Below, piece by piece: positions 1 to 11,126 of a stretch of DNA of 64,000 nt. Source of the DNA: Catonia carolina (taxonomy: Eukaryota > Arthropoda > Insecta > Hemiptera > Achilidae); contig JAQMRL010000008.1 in NCBI GenBank assembly GCA_035578175.1, forward strand, positions 96,038,416-96,102,415, in the 5' to 3' direction. Both the position numbers and the translations under genes were made by a program. A model generated the notes under the pieces. It was given only the letters and a program-made list of their open reading frames with translations. It did not search any database and was not told the origin of the DNA. Within the stretch, counting starts at the first letter, position 1. Every line of letters begins with the position of its first letter.

Positions 1-275
1 AACAAGGTCGTTTACATTTGCCTTCTTCACTGAGTGGAAAAGTATGCTGATCAGCTTGCTAGGTCTTCTGAAAAGTATCTACTTTCCACCCTGAAAATGA
101 CACCACAGCTGCAAATGACACCTTCATTCACCACAGGGTCCGGCTGTATAATGAAATTCATTACTCTCAGAGGAGATAACTTTGATAATTGTCTTTTACA
201 CCTCTACCTCTTCTGTTATTAAATGCTTCAGTCATATAATTGGTTGATCATGTGATAAGAAATTGAACTATTTTT
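1..275 (-). mobile_element. Family A (AAC-tailed retroposon) copy, cut by window edge
   Basis: Minus-strand copy of the family repeated about ten times in this window. It matches the other copies from the GTTTAC..TTGCC block through the ATG-AAT-TTC start region to the block around AAGAAATTGAACTA. The 3' (AAC)n tail lies outside the window. Right after it, at 280-325, about 45 bp of the family's 5' end reappear in the opposite orientation. This looks like the 5' inversion that twin priming makes in LINE-driven retroposition. Confidence 0.75.
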
Positions 276-325
276 TTCGAAGTGTTAAATTATTTGCACT
301 CGGTCTGCTCTTTCCAGTATAACTT

Positions 326-839
326 AAACATTTATAAAAATAGCTTTTTCTTATTTTATTACAAATATTTTTAATTTAAATTATTGTATAATTTAGCATT
401 TACCATTACCAACGATCAAAATATATAAACTATACTGCTAGAAATTATTAAATTACGTATAAAATAACGCGATATAAATTACTAACATTGGTATTATTAG
501 ACAATCTAATCAAAATTAACGATATTACCAGGGTATCGAAAATTGAGTACAACTATTTTAAAATTTTTGATAAAATCGAAAAAATGATGGTAGGTTTTGC
601 TTCCGTTAATAAATGATAATGTTTAAATAACATAAGCAAAAAGAAGAATTTCAACAAACTGTAAAGATAGATGTAAAAGTCAGCAAAGAGTTGTAAGAAT
701 TCCTGACTTAGTAAGAGATCAGAACGTAACGAATGTGCTTACAAGAAAAGGGTAGTTCTACTCCTTTTCAAAGAAACGATATGTATTCCATTTCATAATC
801 CATTACAGCCACTCCCTCTCAATTAATCCCAAGATACTG
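326..839. other. AT-rich stretch, nothing recognised
   Basis: Low-complexity AT-rich DNA with no coding pattern, tRNA-like box or terminal repeat that I can see. The stretch ends at the putative LTR that follows. Confidence 0.5.
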
Positions 840-1245
840 TGACACTTATTGGCCACTTATTATTGGCACTTATTAAGGTCCGTTTCAGGATCTAGGTTAT
901 TAAATAATTAATACGCTAAAGTTTACAAATTACAAATATTTATTAGACTAAAAGATTACAAAATAAATGATTAAACTAATTATAATTAAATAACACAATA
1001 AATGATTTAATAATTCACTTAAACTAAATAACAAAACTACACATTAACTTTACAATACACACACAACAAAGAGACGGTATAACAATCTTACTCGGATAGG
1101 TAATCTGTTTACGCACCTCGACAATCAAACGGCAAAGATCACACGAATACTGACTGGACCGCCGCCCGGGGGCCTCCTTTTATTATCATTCACAAAGATC
1201 GTTCCAGAACAAAGTAGAGAAATCTACTCAAGTACAAAAAAAAAT
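840..1245 (-). mobile_element. Putative LTR (solo or fragment), minus strand
   Basis: Read on the minus strand, this region has a TATA-like ATAAAAGG (plus 1176-1183), then a GC-rich block containing GGCCCCCGGG. About 30 nt downstream comes TCAGT (plus 1149-1153), the arthropod initiator consensus. Further on are several AATAAA-type signals in an AT-rich stretch, and around 840-880 short tandem pieces resembling AAGTGCCAATA / AAGTGGCCAATA. This order resembles U3-R-U5 of an insect Gypsy-type LTR. No partner LTR, coding region or target duplication was found, so it could also be a promoter of another kind. Confidence 0.4.
1144..1186 (-). promoter_or_regulatory. TATA plus TCAGT initiator inside the putative LTR
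   Basis: The ATAAAAGG box (1176-1183) and the TCAGT initiator (1149-1153) are spaced about 30 nt apart on the minus strand. This fits an arthropod RNA polymerase II core promoter firing towards lower coordinates. Confidence 0.4.
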
Positions 1246-1268
1246 CAAAAAAAAATTAAAAACAAAAA

Positions 1269-1552
1269 ATTTTAAGAAACGCTATTATTTAACAATTAAT
1301 CAAAAAGAAATGAACTAAAAAGAAAAAAAGAAAAAATTTACAAAAAAAAATCACAGACATTACAGTTAAAAATAAAAGCGTGGCGCATTAATATATATAA
1401 TATTTATTGTAAAATATTCGTTGTAAAATATTATATATATTAATGCGCCACGCTTTTATTTTTAACTGTAATGTCTGTGATTTTTTTTGTAAATTTTTTT
1501 CTTTTTAGTTCATTTCTTTTTGATTATTTGTTAAATAATAGCGTTTCTTAAA
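1269..1552. repeat. Near-perfect palindrome, arms about 135 bp
   Basis: The left arm starts ATTTTAAGAAACGCTATTAT and the right arm ends with its reverse complement. The arms share the blocks AGCGTGGCGCATTAATATAT, the TGTCTGTGA motif and AT-rich filler with few differences, around a short centre near 1405-1425. It would fold into one long hairpin. It resembles a foldback/MITE-type element. The blocks AAATAAAAGCGTTT and TAAATAATAGCGTTTC recur in the adjoining tandem repeat. No flanking duplication was identified. Confidence 0.75.
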
Positions 1553-1659
1553 ATTTTTTTTTTTATTTTTTTTTTATTTTTTTGTAATTTTTTTTCTGTG
1601 ATTTTTTTGTAAATTTTTTTTACTTTTTTTATTTTTAGTTAATTTTTTTAAGTAATTGT

Positions 1660-2000
1660 TAAATAAAAGCGTTTTTAAAATTTTAAATTTTTTTTTACAA
1701 ACACCTCCACAGCGTATTGTCATCGAAGATAAACAAGTGTGCAAAGTTTGATTCATATTGATACGGTAGAAGTATTAAAATTTTAAGTTGCAAGATTTGA
1801 TGGATCCAAGAGTAAGTTATATTAAAAGCGTTATAAAATTAAAAAATTTTTTTTTACAAACACCTCCACAGCGTATTGTCATCGAAGATAAACAAGTGTG
1901 CAAAGTTTGATCCATATTGATACGGTAGAAGTACGTATTAAAATTTTAAGTTGCAAGATTTGATGCTTCCAAGAGTAAGTTAAATAAAAGCGTTTAAAAA
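1660..2000. repeat. Tandem duplication, period 159 bp
   Basis: The unit beginning ACAAACACCTCCACAGCG occurs at 1697 and again at 1856. Both carry the shared blocks AAGTGTGCAAAGTTTGAT and ATTGATACGGTAGAAG, and both end in an AATAAAAGCGTT-type block that is also present before the first and after the second unit. The copies differ by a few bases and a 4-bp insertion. With the adjacent palindrome, this is probably one satellite-like or foldback repeat. Confidence 0.8.
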
Positions 2001-3604
2001 TAACTCTTTATTAATGAATGCTAGAAAAATCCCTTTGTTAACAAGTCAACTATTGTAAATAGAAACGTAAACAACCTCATAAACAACTTCATAAAAATAG
2101 CTGTACACAATAGTGTACCTGAACTTTATGATAGTTATTTCAACCCTTATGAATGAATAGACACTTTTATGGTTACAACTGTCATTTACAAAACTGATCC
2201 ATTGTGTAAGTTATTGTTATTTTATTATTTCTTAACTATGTTTATGAATGGAATTCTGGAAGATTCGTGAGCGATCCCGTCTTTTCTCGATCTTGTTACA
2301 ATACTAACATCACGTTTTCTATGTTCGTATAATATGTTATAAAATAATCCTACCGTCAGCTACGTTCACAAATTGACTATGATTAATCTCACAAAATAAT
2401 TTAGGCCTTTTCTTCGACTTTTTTTTATTTTTCCCCTCATTTAGAAATTCCCGTTGTCTTCATTATGACATTAAAATTATGAACATTAAAACCATTCATT
2501 AATTTCAAAATTTTAAAATTAATTTTTAAAAAATCACGATAATTAATACCGTTACAAAGTAAATCATTGAGTTACAGTTATATTTTAATTAAATAAAATA
2601 TTAGAAATTAGTTATTATACCCCAATTGTCAATTTTAGTTAATTGTCTAATTTGAGACGTAAAGGTGTCCAAGCCCCCTCTTAAAGAACCTTTAAAATTC
2701 GATAAAAAATTGTTGGTTATGATTATTTTATTGTGTAACTTACACCAGGCACCCCTCTGAGATTTCTCCTGTTTTGTCTTGAATGAACTCTCTGCATCCA
2801 TTTCTTCTGAAGGTGTTTATAATGGTACCCTAAGAACTGATCCGTTTCCTTATGTTTTCATTTTTTACATGTTCCACTCTGGAAACCCTGTATGATCTTC
2901 ATGAACAGTCCATCTCTAAGTATTCTCAGCTCTTAACACTATATGAAGTTTTGAGTTTCAATGCAGATGTAGCCCTAACTTTATCGTTCCCTGTATTTTA
3001 CTAGAAGTAAAAGTTTACTGCATTTCATTTAGTCTTTGAAGAACAATTCTACTCTTTTTTATACGGTTTCTGATAGTATTATATCCCGCTCACTTGCTCT
3101 CTCAGCACAAAAAATTGACCCCAGGAATACTGGTCGCAATAATCGATCTCACTATTCTGTAACTAGAAGAAACTTTTAGGGACTCCACTCACACTAAAAT
3201 ATTCCGTCTTTTATGTATTTATGAAGCCGCCATTTTATGTACTCCTCTTTGAGATCAAATGACAAGGTGAAATAATTTTCCATTGAAGTGAGAAACCCTC
3301 GTAAGGTATCATTTACTTCAATGTCGTACTAAGGAACAATTCCCAATCTAGTTGGTTAGAGTCTACTTTTGATTAGTGAAAAGTCATGTGATTCCTGACG
3401 GTATTTTAATGAATAATCAAATTAGCCAACATGCCCCTTTATTTAACATCATGTACGATGGGTGGGGGGTAGTGTTTCCTACTGCGGCATTACACAACAA
3501 CAAAAGATATGGTTTAACAAAAATGATGAATTCATTTCTTTTTGCGAGATGTTCAACAAATTCATGGTATTTTGTTTTATTAAACTAACTAGCTAAAGTA
3601 TCCG
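2001..3604. other. AT-rich stretch, nothing recognised
   Basis: No sustained coding frame, tRNA-like box or terminal repeat was found. The stretch from 2640 to 3100 is less AT-rich, but neither strand gives a recognisable protein in any frame. Confidence 0.5.
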
Positions 3605-3740
3605 TTTTTCGAACGGTTTCCTTGGTGTCGTGGACGGTCGGTTGGGGTACCGAGTTCGATCCCTGTCAGGTCTGATATTCTTTAACTGTTAATTGTTATC
3701 TACCGTCTTTCAACGTCAGCACTTTTATTTATGAAAAAAA
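3605..3740 (+). mobile_element. tRNA-headed SINE remnant
   Basis: Contains a tRNA-like split promoter: an A-box-like GGTGTCGTGGACGG followed about 30 bp later by a B-box-like GAGTTCGATCCC. An AT-rich tail resembling the bodies of other SINEs here follows. It is too degenerate to assign to a family with certainty, and it does not fold as an intact tRNA. Confidence 0.45.
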
Positions 3741-5012
3741 ATTGAACGTAAAATAAAAGCTAGATCTTAGTTTTTTATATATGCAGCGCTATATTATTTT
3801 CATAATAAATGAAAGGTAAATCACAATAAGAACACCACTATGGTGACTACTGTAAAGACGACTGATTAATTTTTGACAATGTGACTGAGAAAAGGTGTAT
3901 AGGCTACTAATGGTGGATTGGGCAGGTAGGTAACTGACTGGATGAGTACGGGTTTTACCGGCGCGTAGGCCTGTGTTTATTGTTCTGTTAATTTTTTTTA
4001 TGTTAATACTCAAAAAAATTGGTTTATTTTTTTTAATTGGTAATATCTCCGTTATTATGCACGAAAATAAAAAACTTTACGTAATCAAACTTATTTGTCT
4101 TTAAACGTTCCGTAATTTCGATTATATAACATTTTTTGATACATTGACTTTTAACAGAGATATTCGTAGTTTTTTGTTTACTCCTCCATCTGAACTCCCC
4201 CATCCCTTTGGGATATTAAAAAAATTTATAACCTATTTTCATTTCGATTATTTCCAGAATCTAGATACCGAAATTCATTGAATTTGGTTCAGTGGTTCTT
4301 GTGTGATGCCGTAACATACCAACAGACAAACAGACAAAAATTCATCTGAACTTATTTTCGGTGTTAACGTGGTACATCTGGCGTAGAAACAAAAGTTAGG
4401 GCATTTTGAAAAATTGTACAGACAAAATTACAATTTTATTTATATAGATTAAGAAAACCTTAATCTTTTGAAATCATTAATAAACATAAAATGTATATTT
4501 TTTTCATAAAACCATCAATGTAACTGAGAATTTGGCTATCTTTTCAGCCAATTAAGTAAAATTTTTCATCAAGATTCTAGAATTTCATTACTAAAAAAAA
4601 TTGTTAGAATGTAAACAGTAACAAATAACTTGATTTTTCGGAGAATTCTATTTCTTGAAAATTTGTTTTCTAACATCTGAGAATATTTACAATCAGTTTT
4701 AAAAACAAAAACTATAAGTAAATAGCATGAGCGGGTTCACATGACGAAGACAATACCCAATGGTATTGCTTCGGAAACGAAAAAAAATTAAGTATAATTT
4801 TTGAAAATATTAACTAGATAAAAGATGAATAACATTAATAGAAAAGGTAACCAAATTAATAACGGTGATAGTTGAATGCATAAAGGAAGAAGATGATATT
4901 AATAGAGATGATGTTGATGTTGATTTGGACTTCAATTATTAAAAATGTAGGTTAGTCGGTAAATCTAAACGGAAGGTCAAGCAATTTTATACGTTTCAGT
5001 CGCTTTCATTTT
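3741..5012. other. AT-rich stretch with degenerate repeat debris
   Basis: At 4250-4445 there is a phrase common at ends of non-autonomous insect repeats: GGTTCAGTGGTTC, ACAGACAAACAGACAAA and a terminal TTTATATAGATTA. It suggests an old Helitron-like or similar repeat. No ends could be defined and no coding signal is visible. Confidence 0.35.
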
Positions 5013-5258
5013 GAACTTAGCTGCGTAATTTCTTCTTTAACGGTGTTGACACATAAGTCTGTATGCAGTGTATCATTTGTCACATACCATGGAGACTTTA
5101 TCCGTAACACTTTCGACTGGAATCGTTGGATGATAGCAAGATTCGATTTCGCAGCTGATCCCCAAAGTGGTAACCCATAAGCCCACAGCGGTTTCAGTAT
5201 GGCTTTGTACAGTAGAAGCTTGCTCTCTAATGACAGCTGTGAACGTTTGTTCTCAGTT
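5013..5258 (-). pseudogene. Jockey-type LINE ORF2 fragment, end of RT domain
   Basis: Minus-strand reading frame of about 80 codons, without its own start codon and open until a TGA. It reads a stretch typical of the C-terminal side of jockey-clade reverse transcriptases: KLLLYKAILKPLWAYG, then LWGSAAKSN, IIQRFQSKVLRI, PWYVTND and TVKEEI. In an intact element this follows the catalytic palm (the FADD box), which is absent. The match ends abruptly at both sides, at about 5258 upstream and at the TGA, so this is a 5'- and 3'-truncated copy. The one frame is still intact, so the insertion is not very old. I do not expect function. Confidence 0.8.
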
Positions 5259-5259
5259 T

Positions 5260-7925
5260 TTTTCTTGGAAATAAAATGATATTTTTATGTATAATACTCT
5301 TACATCTTATTAACTAAAAAATTCTGGAACACTTCTGTTAAAATTTAAACATGGAATTGTTATTTTTGAAAGGTATCAATTTTTTATTGCATATTGAAAG
5401 TTATTTAATGATTGACAGAACATTTTTAATCTGTATATTGAAATATTACAGTGGAGAATAAGTTTACACAAAAGAAATTTTAATAAAAAAAAACACTGAT
5501 TAATGAGTTTTTCCGAAACGTCTAAATGTAACCCGATTACTTTTTGAACGAAATAAATACAGTATAATAAAAAGTATTGTACATTAAGAAGATAACGGAT
5601 TCCATATTGTTTTCTTCTTTAATAATGAAAGGTTGAGTTTATTTTTATGTAGATAACACAAAGTAAGATTATATTTTACAATAGGAAACAAAAGAAATGT
5701 ATTGTTTGTTCGTTCAATGTAAAGCTAATTGTGTTCCGAAAATCTCATAATGAAGTAAAACTGTGGTTACATTTTTATTAGGTACCGTTTGAATTATTTT
5801 TATAAATTTTTACTTTCTTTGTGATTTTAACGAGTTCTTTTCTTACTTTTGAAATAATTTATAAGATGAAGCGATAAAAATGTTCTTATTTAAGAATTTT
5901 AAAGAATTTCTTGAAGAGTAAATTGATTCTTACGATTGTTAGTAAAACCTTTGTTTTAATTCTTGTGGTTGTTTTTCGGTATTCGTTATCTTGCGGCGCA
6001 GATATCGAAAAATATTTTTCTCACTAAAGACACCGTTACATGTTTTTTGGAAGAGTATTTTAAATAAAGGGTTTTTAATTTAGTTAAATTTTAGTTAAAC
6101 ATATTAATTTAACATTTATGTATAACACATTCGTTAAATTTTACAAATTTTAAAGAATATTTCATTGTGCCCGTAGACTAGGCATTTTTAAAATGTTTAG
6201 TCGAAAGACAATATCTTATTTCGAGTTTCATTAAAACCTGGTTTACTATTAAGAGTTATTAAAGGCGAATATATGTTTTCAAATAAGTGGCATATTGGTA
6301 ATTGAAATGACATTCAATAGATACGAAGACATAAAAAGAATGATGAATTAAAGGAACTCACGGTTTCAGCGGCAAGGTGAAGCCTTTAGAATATGATTGA
6401 AGTAACTAAAGGCTTAAATTATATGTACATTTAAATTTCAAAGGTTATAAATGAGGAATTCAATATATATTGTACTGTTATTACATTAAAGCATCTAGAG
6501 AGAGCTCCGGATAACTTAGGGAAGTAATAAACGAAGTTGTTTATTGAAATCCCTTTGAAGTGAAGTCAGGTTGTCTACGTTTATCAAAATTTTGCTTTTG
6601 TAACTACCGAAGAAAAGCCGCAAAACTTCTCAATTGAAATTAAAGTTAATTAAGGTAAACGTATCAAAACAGATAAGGATCTTGTTTATTTGTTAAAGTA
6701 TAATTCTACTCAAAGATAGTTTTTGGGTCTGCTTTTGTTCCTAAATACTCAGAATATTTTACAAACTACGTTTCAATAATTTAAGCAAGGCAACAAATTT
6801 CAATGGTTCTATCCATTTGCAAAATGAATAATTAACATTTTGCTATAGGCCTAGTACTAATTAAAAACACCTGATTGGTGTTCGGGTATAGAAATTGTTA
6901 CAACTGAAACATCATATCGGGTTATATATAATAGGAGAATAAAGTCTTTACTTATGTTTAGAATTTCACATGAAAGATTTTCTTTAGTAAGACGGAATCC
7001 CAATTATATAACTACATGATAAGTAATGAAAAACTTCTTTAAAAACTACTAAACCAAATCACTTCAAATTTTATCAGTAGTTTTATCGGGTTTTGGAGCT
7101 TAAGGGGAGACTGTACTTTGTATCACGCCAATGTTATATTTGCTTTTTTTAGGTAAATTTTTCATAGGATTGGTAAAAGATAGATAGGCCTAAATGAAAC
7201 TTCACACACTTTTAGTTGTTGGGTTTCTCTAGCTACTCACAGTTTTTCAATTTAATCTGTGAGCCAATAAAATTAAAAAACAAATTGACGAATAACATAA
7301 AATATTAACAAATTTCTTTATAAGTTTTTTGCATATTATTAATTGTTGGAGAATCTGAGAAAGTCATTTAAATGTCAGTATTTGTGCATGTACGAGATGA
7401 ATAACTTGTAAAAATTTTAGCCTGCTAGGTTTAATGGGGGCCCGAGAAAAATGTACCTAAATTTTAAAATCTAAATTTACGGGAACAGCCAAAACACAAA
7501 AAGGGACAAATCAAAAAGAAAATGTACGCAAACAAGTAAATTTCCCAACAACAGTTGGTTGGAAAGCTGTACCAACCGCTGAGAATATCAAAAACAGTAG
7601 GCTAACGCAGATATTTAAAAAAAAAACTAAAATTCCCTTTGCTCTAAAACGATTGGTATAAAATTATGAAAAATATTGGTTCTTGGTTAAATGATCATTT
7701 TTCTGGATATGCCTGCTAAAAACTAAATTTTTTCATTAAAATAATTTTTTGGCGTAATTTAATATTTTTCTTGTAGAATATAAGTCTGAGCTATTTAAAA
7801 AATTAAAAATCGAAAATTGAAATTTTTAGTGAAAACCATCATACAGTCTCACCTTAAGCTGATTTTTTTTCAAAAGGCTGAAAAAAATGAACAGAAAATT
7901 TGAAAAATCAATCGGCAAAATGGTC
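5260..7925. other. AT-rich stretch, nothing recognised
   Basis: About 2.7 kb without coding signal, tRNA-like box or terminal repeat that I can defend. Frequent short homopolymers and TAGGCCTA-type words are the only texture. Confidence 0.5.
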
Positions 7926-7929
7926 AAAT

Positions 7930-8440
7930 TTTTACAAAAAAAATTGTTAGGGAATTTATACATATTCATGCGAGAATTGACAGCCCCAGCCATATCTCGC
8001 TTTCTAAGCACCATTCTCTTTGTCTTGCCAGTCAACATCGGAAAGCCGTCGCAAAGACATTACCTCCTGCCACCGTCCAGCCACGTCATCTCCGGCCTAC
8101 CCCTCCGTCTTTTACCAGCTGGCTTCCACTTTCATACCTTCTTTGGCCAGCTGCCACCATCCATCCTTTGCAAATGGCCAAACCATTTTAATTGCGTCCG
8201 GGCTATGGTATCCATGATATTTTCTAAAATACCAATTCTTCTCCGAATTTCGGAATTCGATCGATACGCGACACACCACAGCTCCGCCACCAGAAATCCA
8301 TCTCCGCCGCTTTTAGGCGTTTTTTGCGTTTTAGGTGATCCTTCTGCGTTTTAGTCAATACCCAAACTCCGCACCATAAGTACACAGACTCTTTAGGATG
8401 CTCCAGGATGGAATTTATCATTCCAAAAAAACCTCAAGGC
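7930..8440 (-). pseudogene. LINE ORF2 3'-terminal fragment
   Basis: Minus-strand pieces in shifting frames match the tail typical of insect endonuclease/RT LINEs. In order they read LKAAEMDFWWRSCGVSRIDRI, a IGILENIMDTIARTQLKWFG segment followed by HLQRMDG and WPKK, GRRRRGRP-like basic residues (here GKRRRGRP) before a TWLDG, and a terminal DW(Q)D..RMVLRKRD-like segment. The order is the family order, but at least three frame changes and stops separate the pieces. It is a dead 5'-truncated copy. It belongs to the same broad superfamily as the pieces at 13.7, 15.0 and 17.6 kb, which are different copies. Confidence 0.7.
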
Positions 8441-8877
8441 GTGTAGTCATGTAACACAATGTGTGAAAATTTCAGAATGATGACTAAGAAAATGTTTCGT
8501 GTCGTGCCCAAAATACTAAGATTCGGTTGGCTTGAATATGACAACAATGTTAAGTAGTTTCTTTATTTTTTAAGAATAAACCTTCTGTCGAAGTTAATCC
8601 AGAGAAAATTAGTAAAAGTGGATAAAATATAGCGGTTGAAAACTAATATTCTGTTAAATTGCTTAGAAATCTTTCTTTACCCATAAGAGGCAGATAGAGT
8701 GTTAAATAATTTTCACTCGATCTGCTAATTCCAGGGTTAAAAATTAAATAATTTTATTTCTTCTCACATGGTCAGCCAGTTATATAACTGAACCATTTAA
8801 GGACAGAAGAGTATACTGTGGACAATTCGAACTGGCACAACTCTTGCTCTACGTGTACACACAGTTCTGCAAGTAAC

Positions 8878-9827
8878 GGGTGATTCAAAAAGAGCGCCGG
8901 TTTTTAAACGGCTGGTAAATTTTTGTTTATCGGTTGGCAACATTGTTAGACCTCATTTCTATTTCGGATAACATTCCGATTGACGATTCAGTTGCAGTTT
9001 CTCTTGTTCGCAGTGTAGTACTCTCGCAGTCTGTGTCTAACCATGGAGAAGTTTACTATTGCACAACGAGTGTTAATCGTCAAAACATTTTACCAGAGTG
9101 GAGAGAGTTATGCGGCTACTGTCAGGCGACTTCGCGGTACTCTAGGACGTAATGAAGCACCGAATGAATCAATAGTTCGCAGGCTCATGAAAAAGTTTTT
9201 TGAGACGGGTTCAACAGTCGACCTTAAAAGTTCTGGACGTCGTCGTTCTGGCCGAACTGAGCAGAACGTTGCGTTGGTTCGTGACGGTGTGGCTATTAGC
9301 CCAGCAAAATCAATACGTCGCCGTTCTCAACAATTGGGTTTACGATGTTCTTCTGTACGGAGAATTCTTCGGTACGATCTCCAATATCACCCGTATAAAA
9401 TTCAGTTGCTGCACGAGAAACAATGTTGTTGCTCCGTGAACGGTTCCAGGATCGCATCATTTCTCGTAATTCCGACCATCAATGGCCACCAAGGTCGTGT
9501 GACTTGACGCCTTGTGACTTTCATCTTTGGGGTCATCTGAAGTCATTGGTGTATGCCAATAAACCCCAAAACATCAATGACTTGAAGGAGGAAATTCGAC
9601 GGGTTATCGGGCAAATGGAAGTCGAAACTTGTCGTGCAGTAATATCCAATTTCATGGACAGAGTTGATGCGTGCCAGCGCAGTAGAGGAGGACACATGCA
9701 TGACATCATTTTTCATACATGAAATCGGAAGGTAAGATGAACTTGTTGATGTATTTATTTTCAGTTTTTCAAAAAAATAAATCTCTTAATTTGATATATC
9801 AAAACCGGCGCTCTTTTTGAATCACCC
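8878..9827 (+). mobile_element. Tc1/mariner-like element, copy 1 (internal deletion)
   Basis: Ends are inverted repeats: GGGTGATTCAAAAAGAGCGC at the left and its complement GCGCTCTTTTTGAATCACCC at the right. TA lies next to both ends (directly at the right end, one or two bases out at the left). The same ends bound the second copy at 60524-61675. It sits inside the TIR element at 8814-10293, so it is the youngest layer of this nest. Confidence 0.88.
9043..9722 (+). pseudogene. Tc1/mariner-like transposase, catalytic core deleted
   Basis: The reading frame starts at ATG 9043. It gives an N-terminal helix-turn-helix of the DUF4817 type (MEKFTIAQRVLIVKTFYQSG), a second HTH (NESIVRRLMKKFFETGSTVD, a basic GRRRSGR-type linker, then SIRRRSQQLGLRCSSVRRIL) and stops matching after HPYKIQ at about 9400. 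The next recognisable residues, in another frame, are ARET..LLRERF, then WPPRSCDLTPCDFHLWGHLK carrying the third catalytic Asp, and the family C terminus RSRGGHMHDIIFHT. Thus the segment with the first two catalytic Asp residues is missing and the frame is shifted at the junction. The product cannot be active. N-terminal DNA binding could in principle survive as a truncated protein of about 150 residues. Confidence 0.88.
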
Positions 9828-10370
9828 TATAGTATATCCATAACCTACTCTTCCAACAAAGTCTACAAATTTTAATGTACGCAATTCCTACAACCTTATT
9901 TCAATGTACAAACATAGAAATAATTATTTCATTTTAAAATTTGTATTTAATTGGTCTCAGTAAAAATTTAAATTATAAATTACAAGAACTAAACTGCGGA
10001 AACTCACTGAAATATACTCTACAGACGCACGCAATTAACTAAACTAATTGGTCTGAATATATTGTAATGAACAGAAAATCATATACGAGTGAAAACAAAT
10101 TAGTAGTCAAATTATTATGTCTGACAGCTTATTAATAACAACAGTGAAACAAAGCGTAGTGACCGTGCGTGAATCGCACATTACAGTAGCGATAGTTTAT
10201 TTTTGTGACTGTACCGTCGTTGCATGGCGAGGGGCGAAGAGTAGAGTAGATAAACACCGAAGCTGGTTGTGCCAATTCGAATTGTCCAAGGTATAAAGGT
10301 GTAAAAGACACTAGTCATATTTTTCATCTCTGAGAGTAATGAATTTCATCATTATACAGCCAGACCCTGT

Positions 10371-10772
10371 TGTTGTTGTTGTTGTTTAGGTCATCAGCCA
10401 AAAAGCTGGTTTGAACCTCTAGAGGCTTTACTAAGTAAAACGAGGAGTGAGGTGGTTTACAATTGCCTTCCTCACTGAGTAAAAAAGTACGCTTATCAGC
10501 ATGCCGGGCCCTCTGAAAAGCACAAATTTTCCACTCTGCAAATGATACCTTCACTTCATTCATTACAGGGTCTGGCTGTATAATGAAATTCATTACTTTC
10601 AGAGGAGATAACTCTGATTAGTGTCTTTTACACCTCTACCTCTTCCATTCTTAAATGATTCATTCATTTAATTGGCTGACCATGCGATAAGAAACAGAAC
10701 TATTTATTTTAGCCCTGCAACTAACAGATTGGGTGTAAATAATTTGACACTCCACCTGTCTGTTATGGGCAG
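10371..10772 (-). mobile_element. Family A copy inserted in another family A copy
   Basis: Complete minus-strand copy from the (AAC)n tail (TTGTTGTTGTTG on plus) to the 5' end TGTTATGGGC. It is flanked by a perfect 13-bp direct repeat, AGCCAGACCCTGT, at 10358-10370 and 10773-10785, which belongs to the host copy. A 12-13 bp duplication with a simple-repeat 3' tail is the mark of LINE-driven retroposition. Its sense strand carries the family's conserved frame: ATG near 10593 down to the AAC tail, with no stop before the tail. Confidence 0.9.
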
Positions 10773-11126
10773 AGCCAGACCCTGTGGTGAATGAAGTAAA
10801 AGTGTTTGTTGAAGGGTGGAAAGTAGATGCTTTTCAGAGGGCCTGGCATGCTGATAAGTATACTTTTCCCCTCAGTGAGAAAGGCATTGGTAAACAAACT
10901 CATTCCTAATTTTACTTAGTATAAAGCCTCTAGTGGTGCAAACCAGCCTTTGGGCTGAAGACCTAAACAATAACAAGAAGATATTTTTATTGCCAAGCTG
11001 GAAAATGGGATTGTATTAAGAAAATGCACCCGACTGGTGTCAATCACGTTGTGAAGGAGTATAAGATACTTAAGCTAGTCAATGGTGGTTATATAGTGAC
11101 TTTTCAGTGTCAGAGTGATTTATTGT

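Larger units (their letters stand above)
8814..10293. mobile_element. TIR DNA transposon nested in family A, TA target
   Basis: The ends are inverted copies of about 27 bp. The left reads TACTGTGGACAATTCGAACT then GGCACAAC. The right, reverse-complemented, reads TACCTTGGACAATTCGAATT then GGCACAAC, giving three mismatches. TA dinucleotides flank it at 8812-8813 and 10294-10295. Without the mariner-like insertion at 8878-9827 it is about 530 bp and has no transposase frame, so it is a non-autonomous (MITE-like) element of a TA-targeting superfamily. Confidence 0.8.
8680..10975 (+). mobile_element. Family A copy, interrupted twice by younger elements
   Basis: The plus-strand family A sequence is found in three pieces: 8680-8811 (5' end, CCCATAAGAGGCAGATAGAG onward), 10296-10370 (AAAGGTGTAAAAGACAC to CAGACCCTGT) and 10773-10975 (CAGACCCTGTGGTG to the AACAATAAC tail). 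Removing the TIR element at 8814-10293 and the minus copy at 10371-10772 restores a collinear copy. Both interruptions are bounded by target duplications, TA and a 13-bp AGCCAGACCCTGT respectively, which proves the order of events. Confidence 0.85.

Noticed and set aside
7887..8354. A 155-codon plus-strand frame
   Set aside because: Antisense to the LINE tail, whose minus-strand motifs are recognisable; the plus-strand translation is not.
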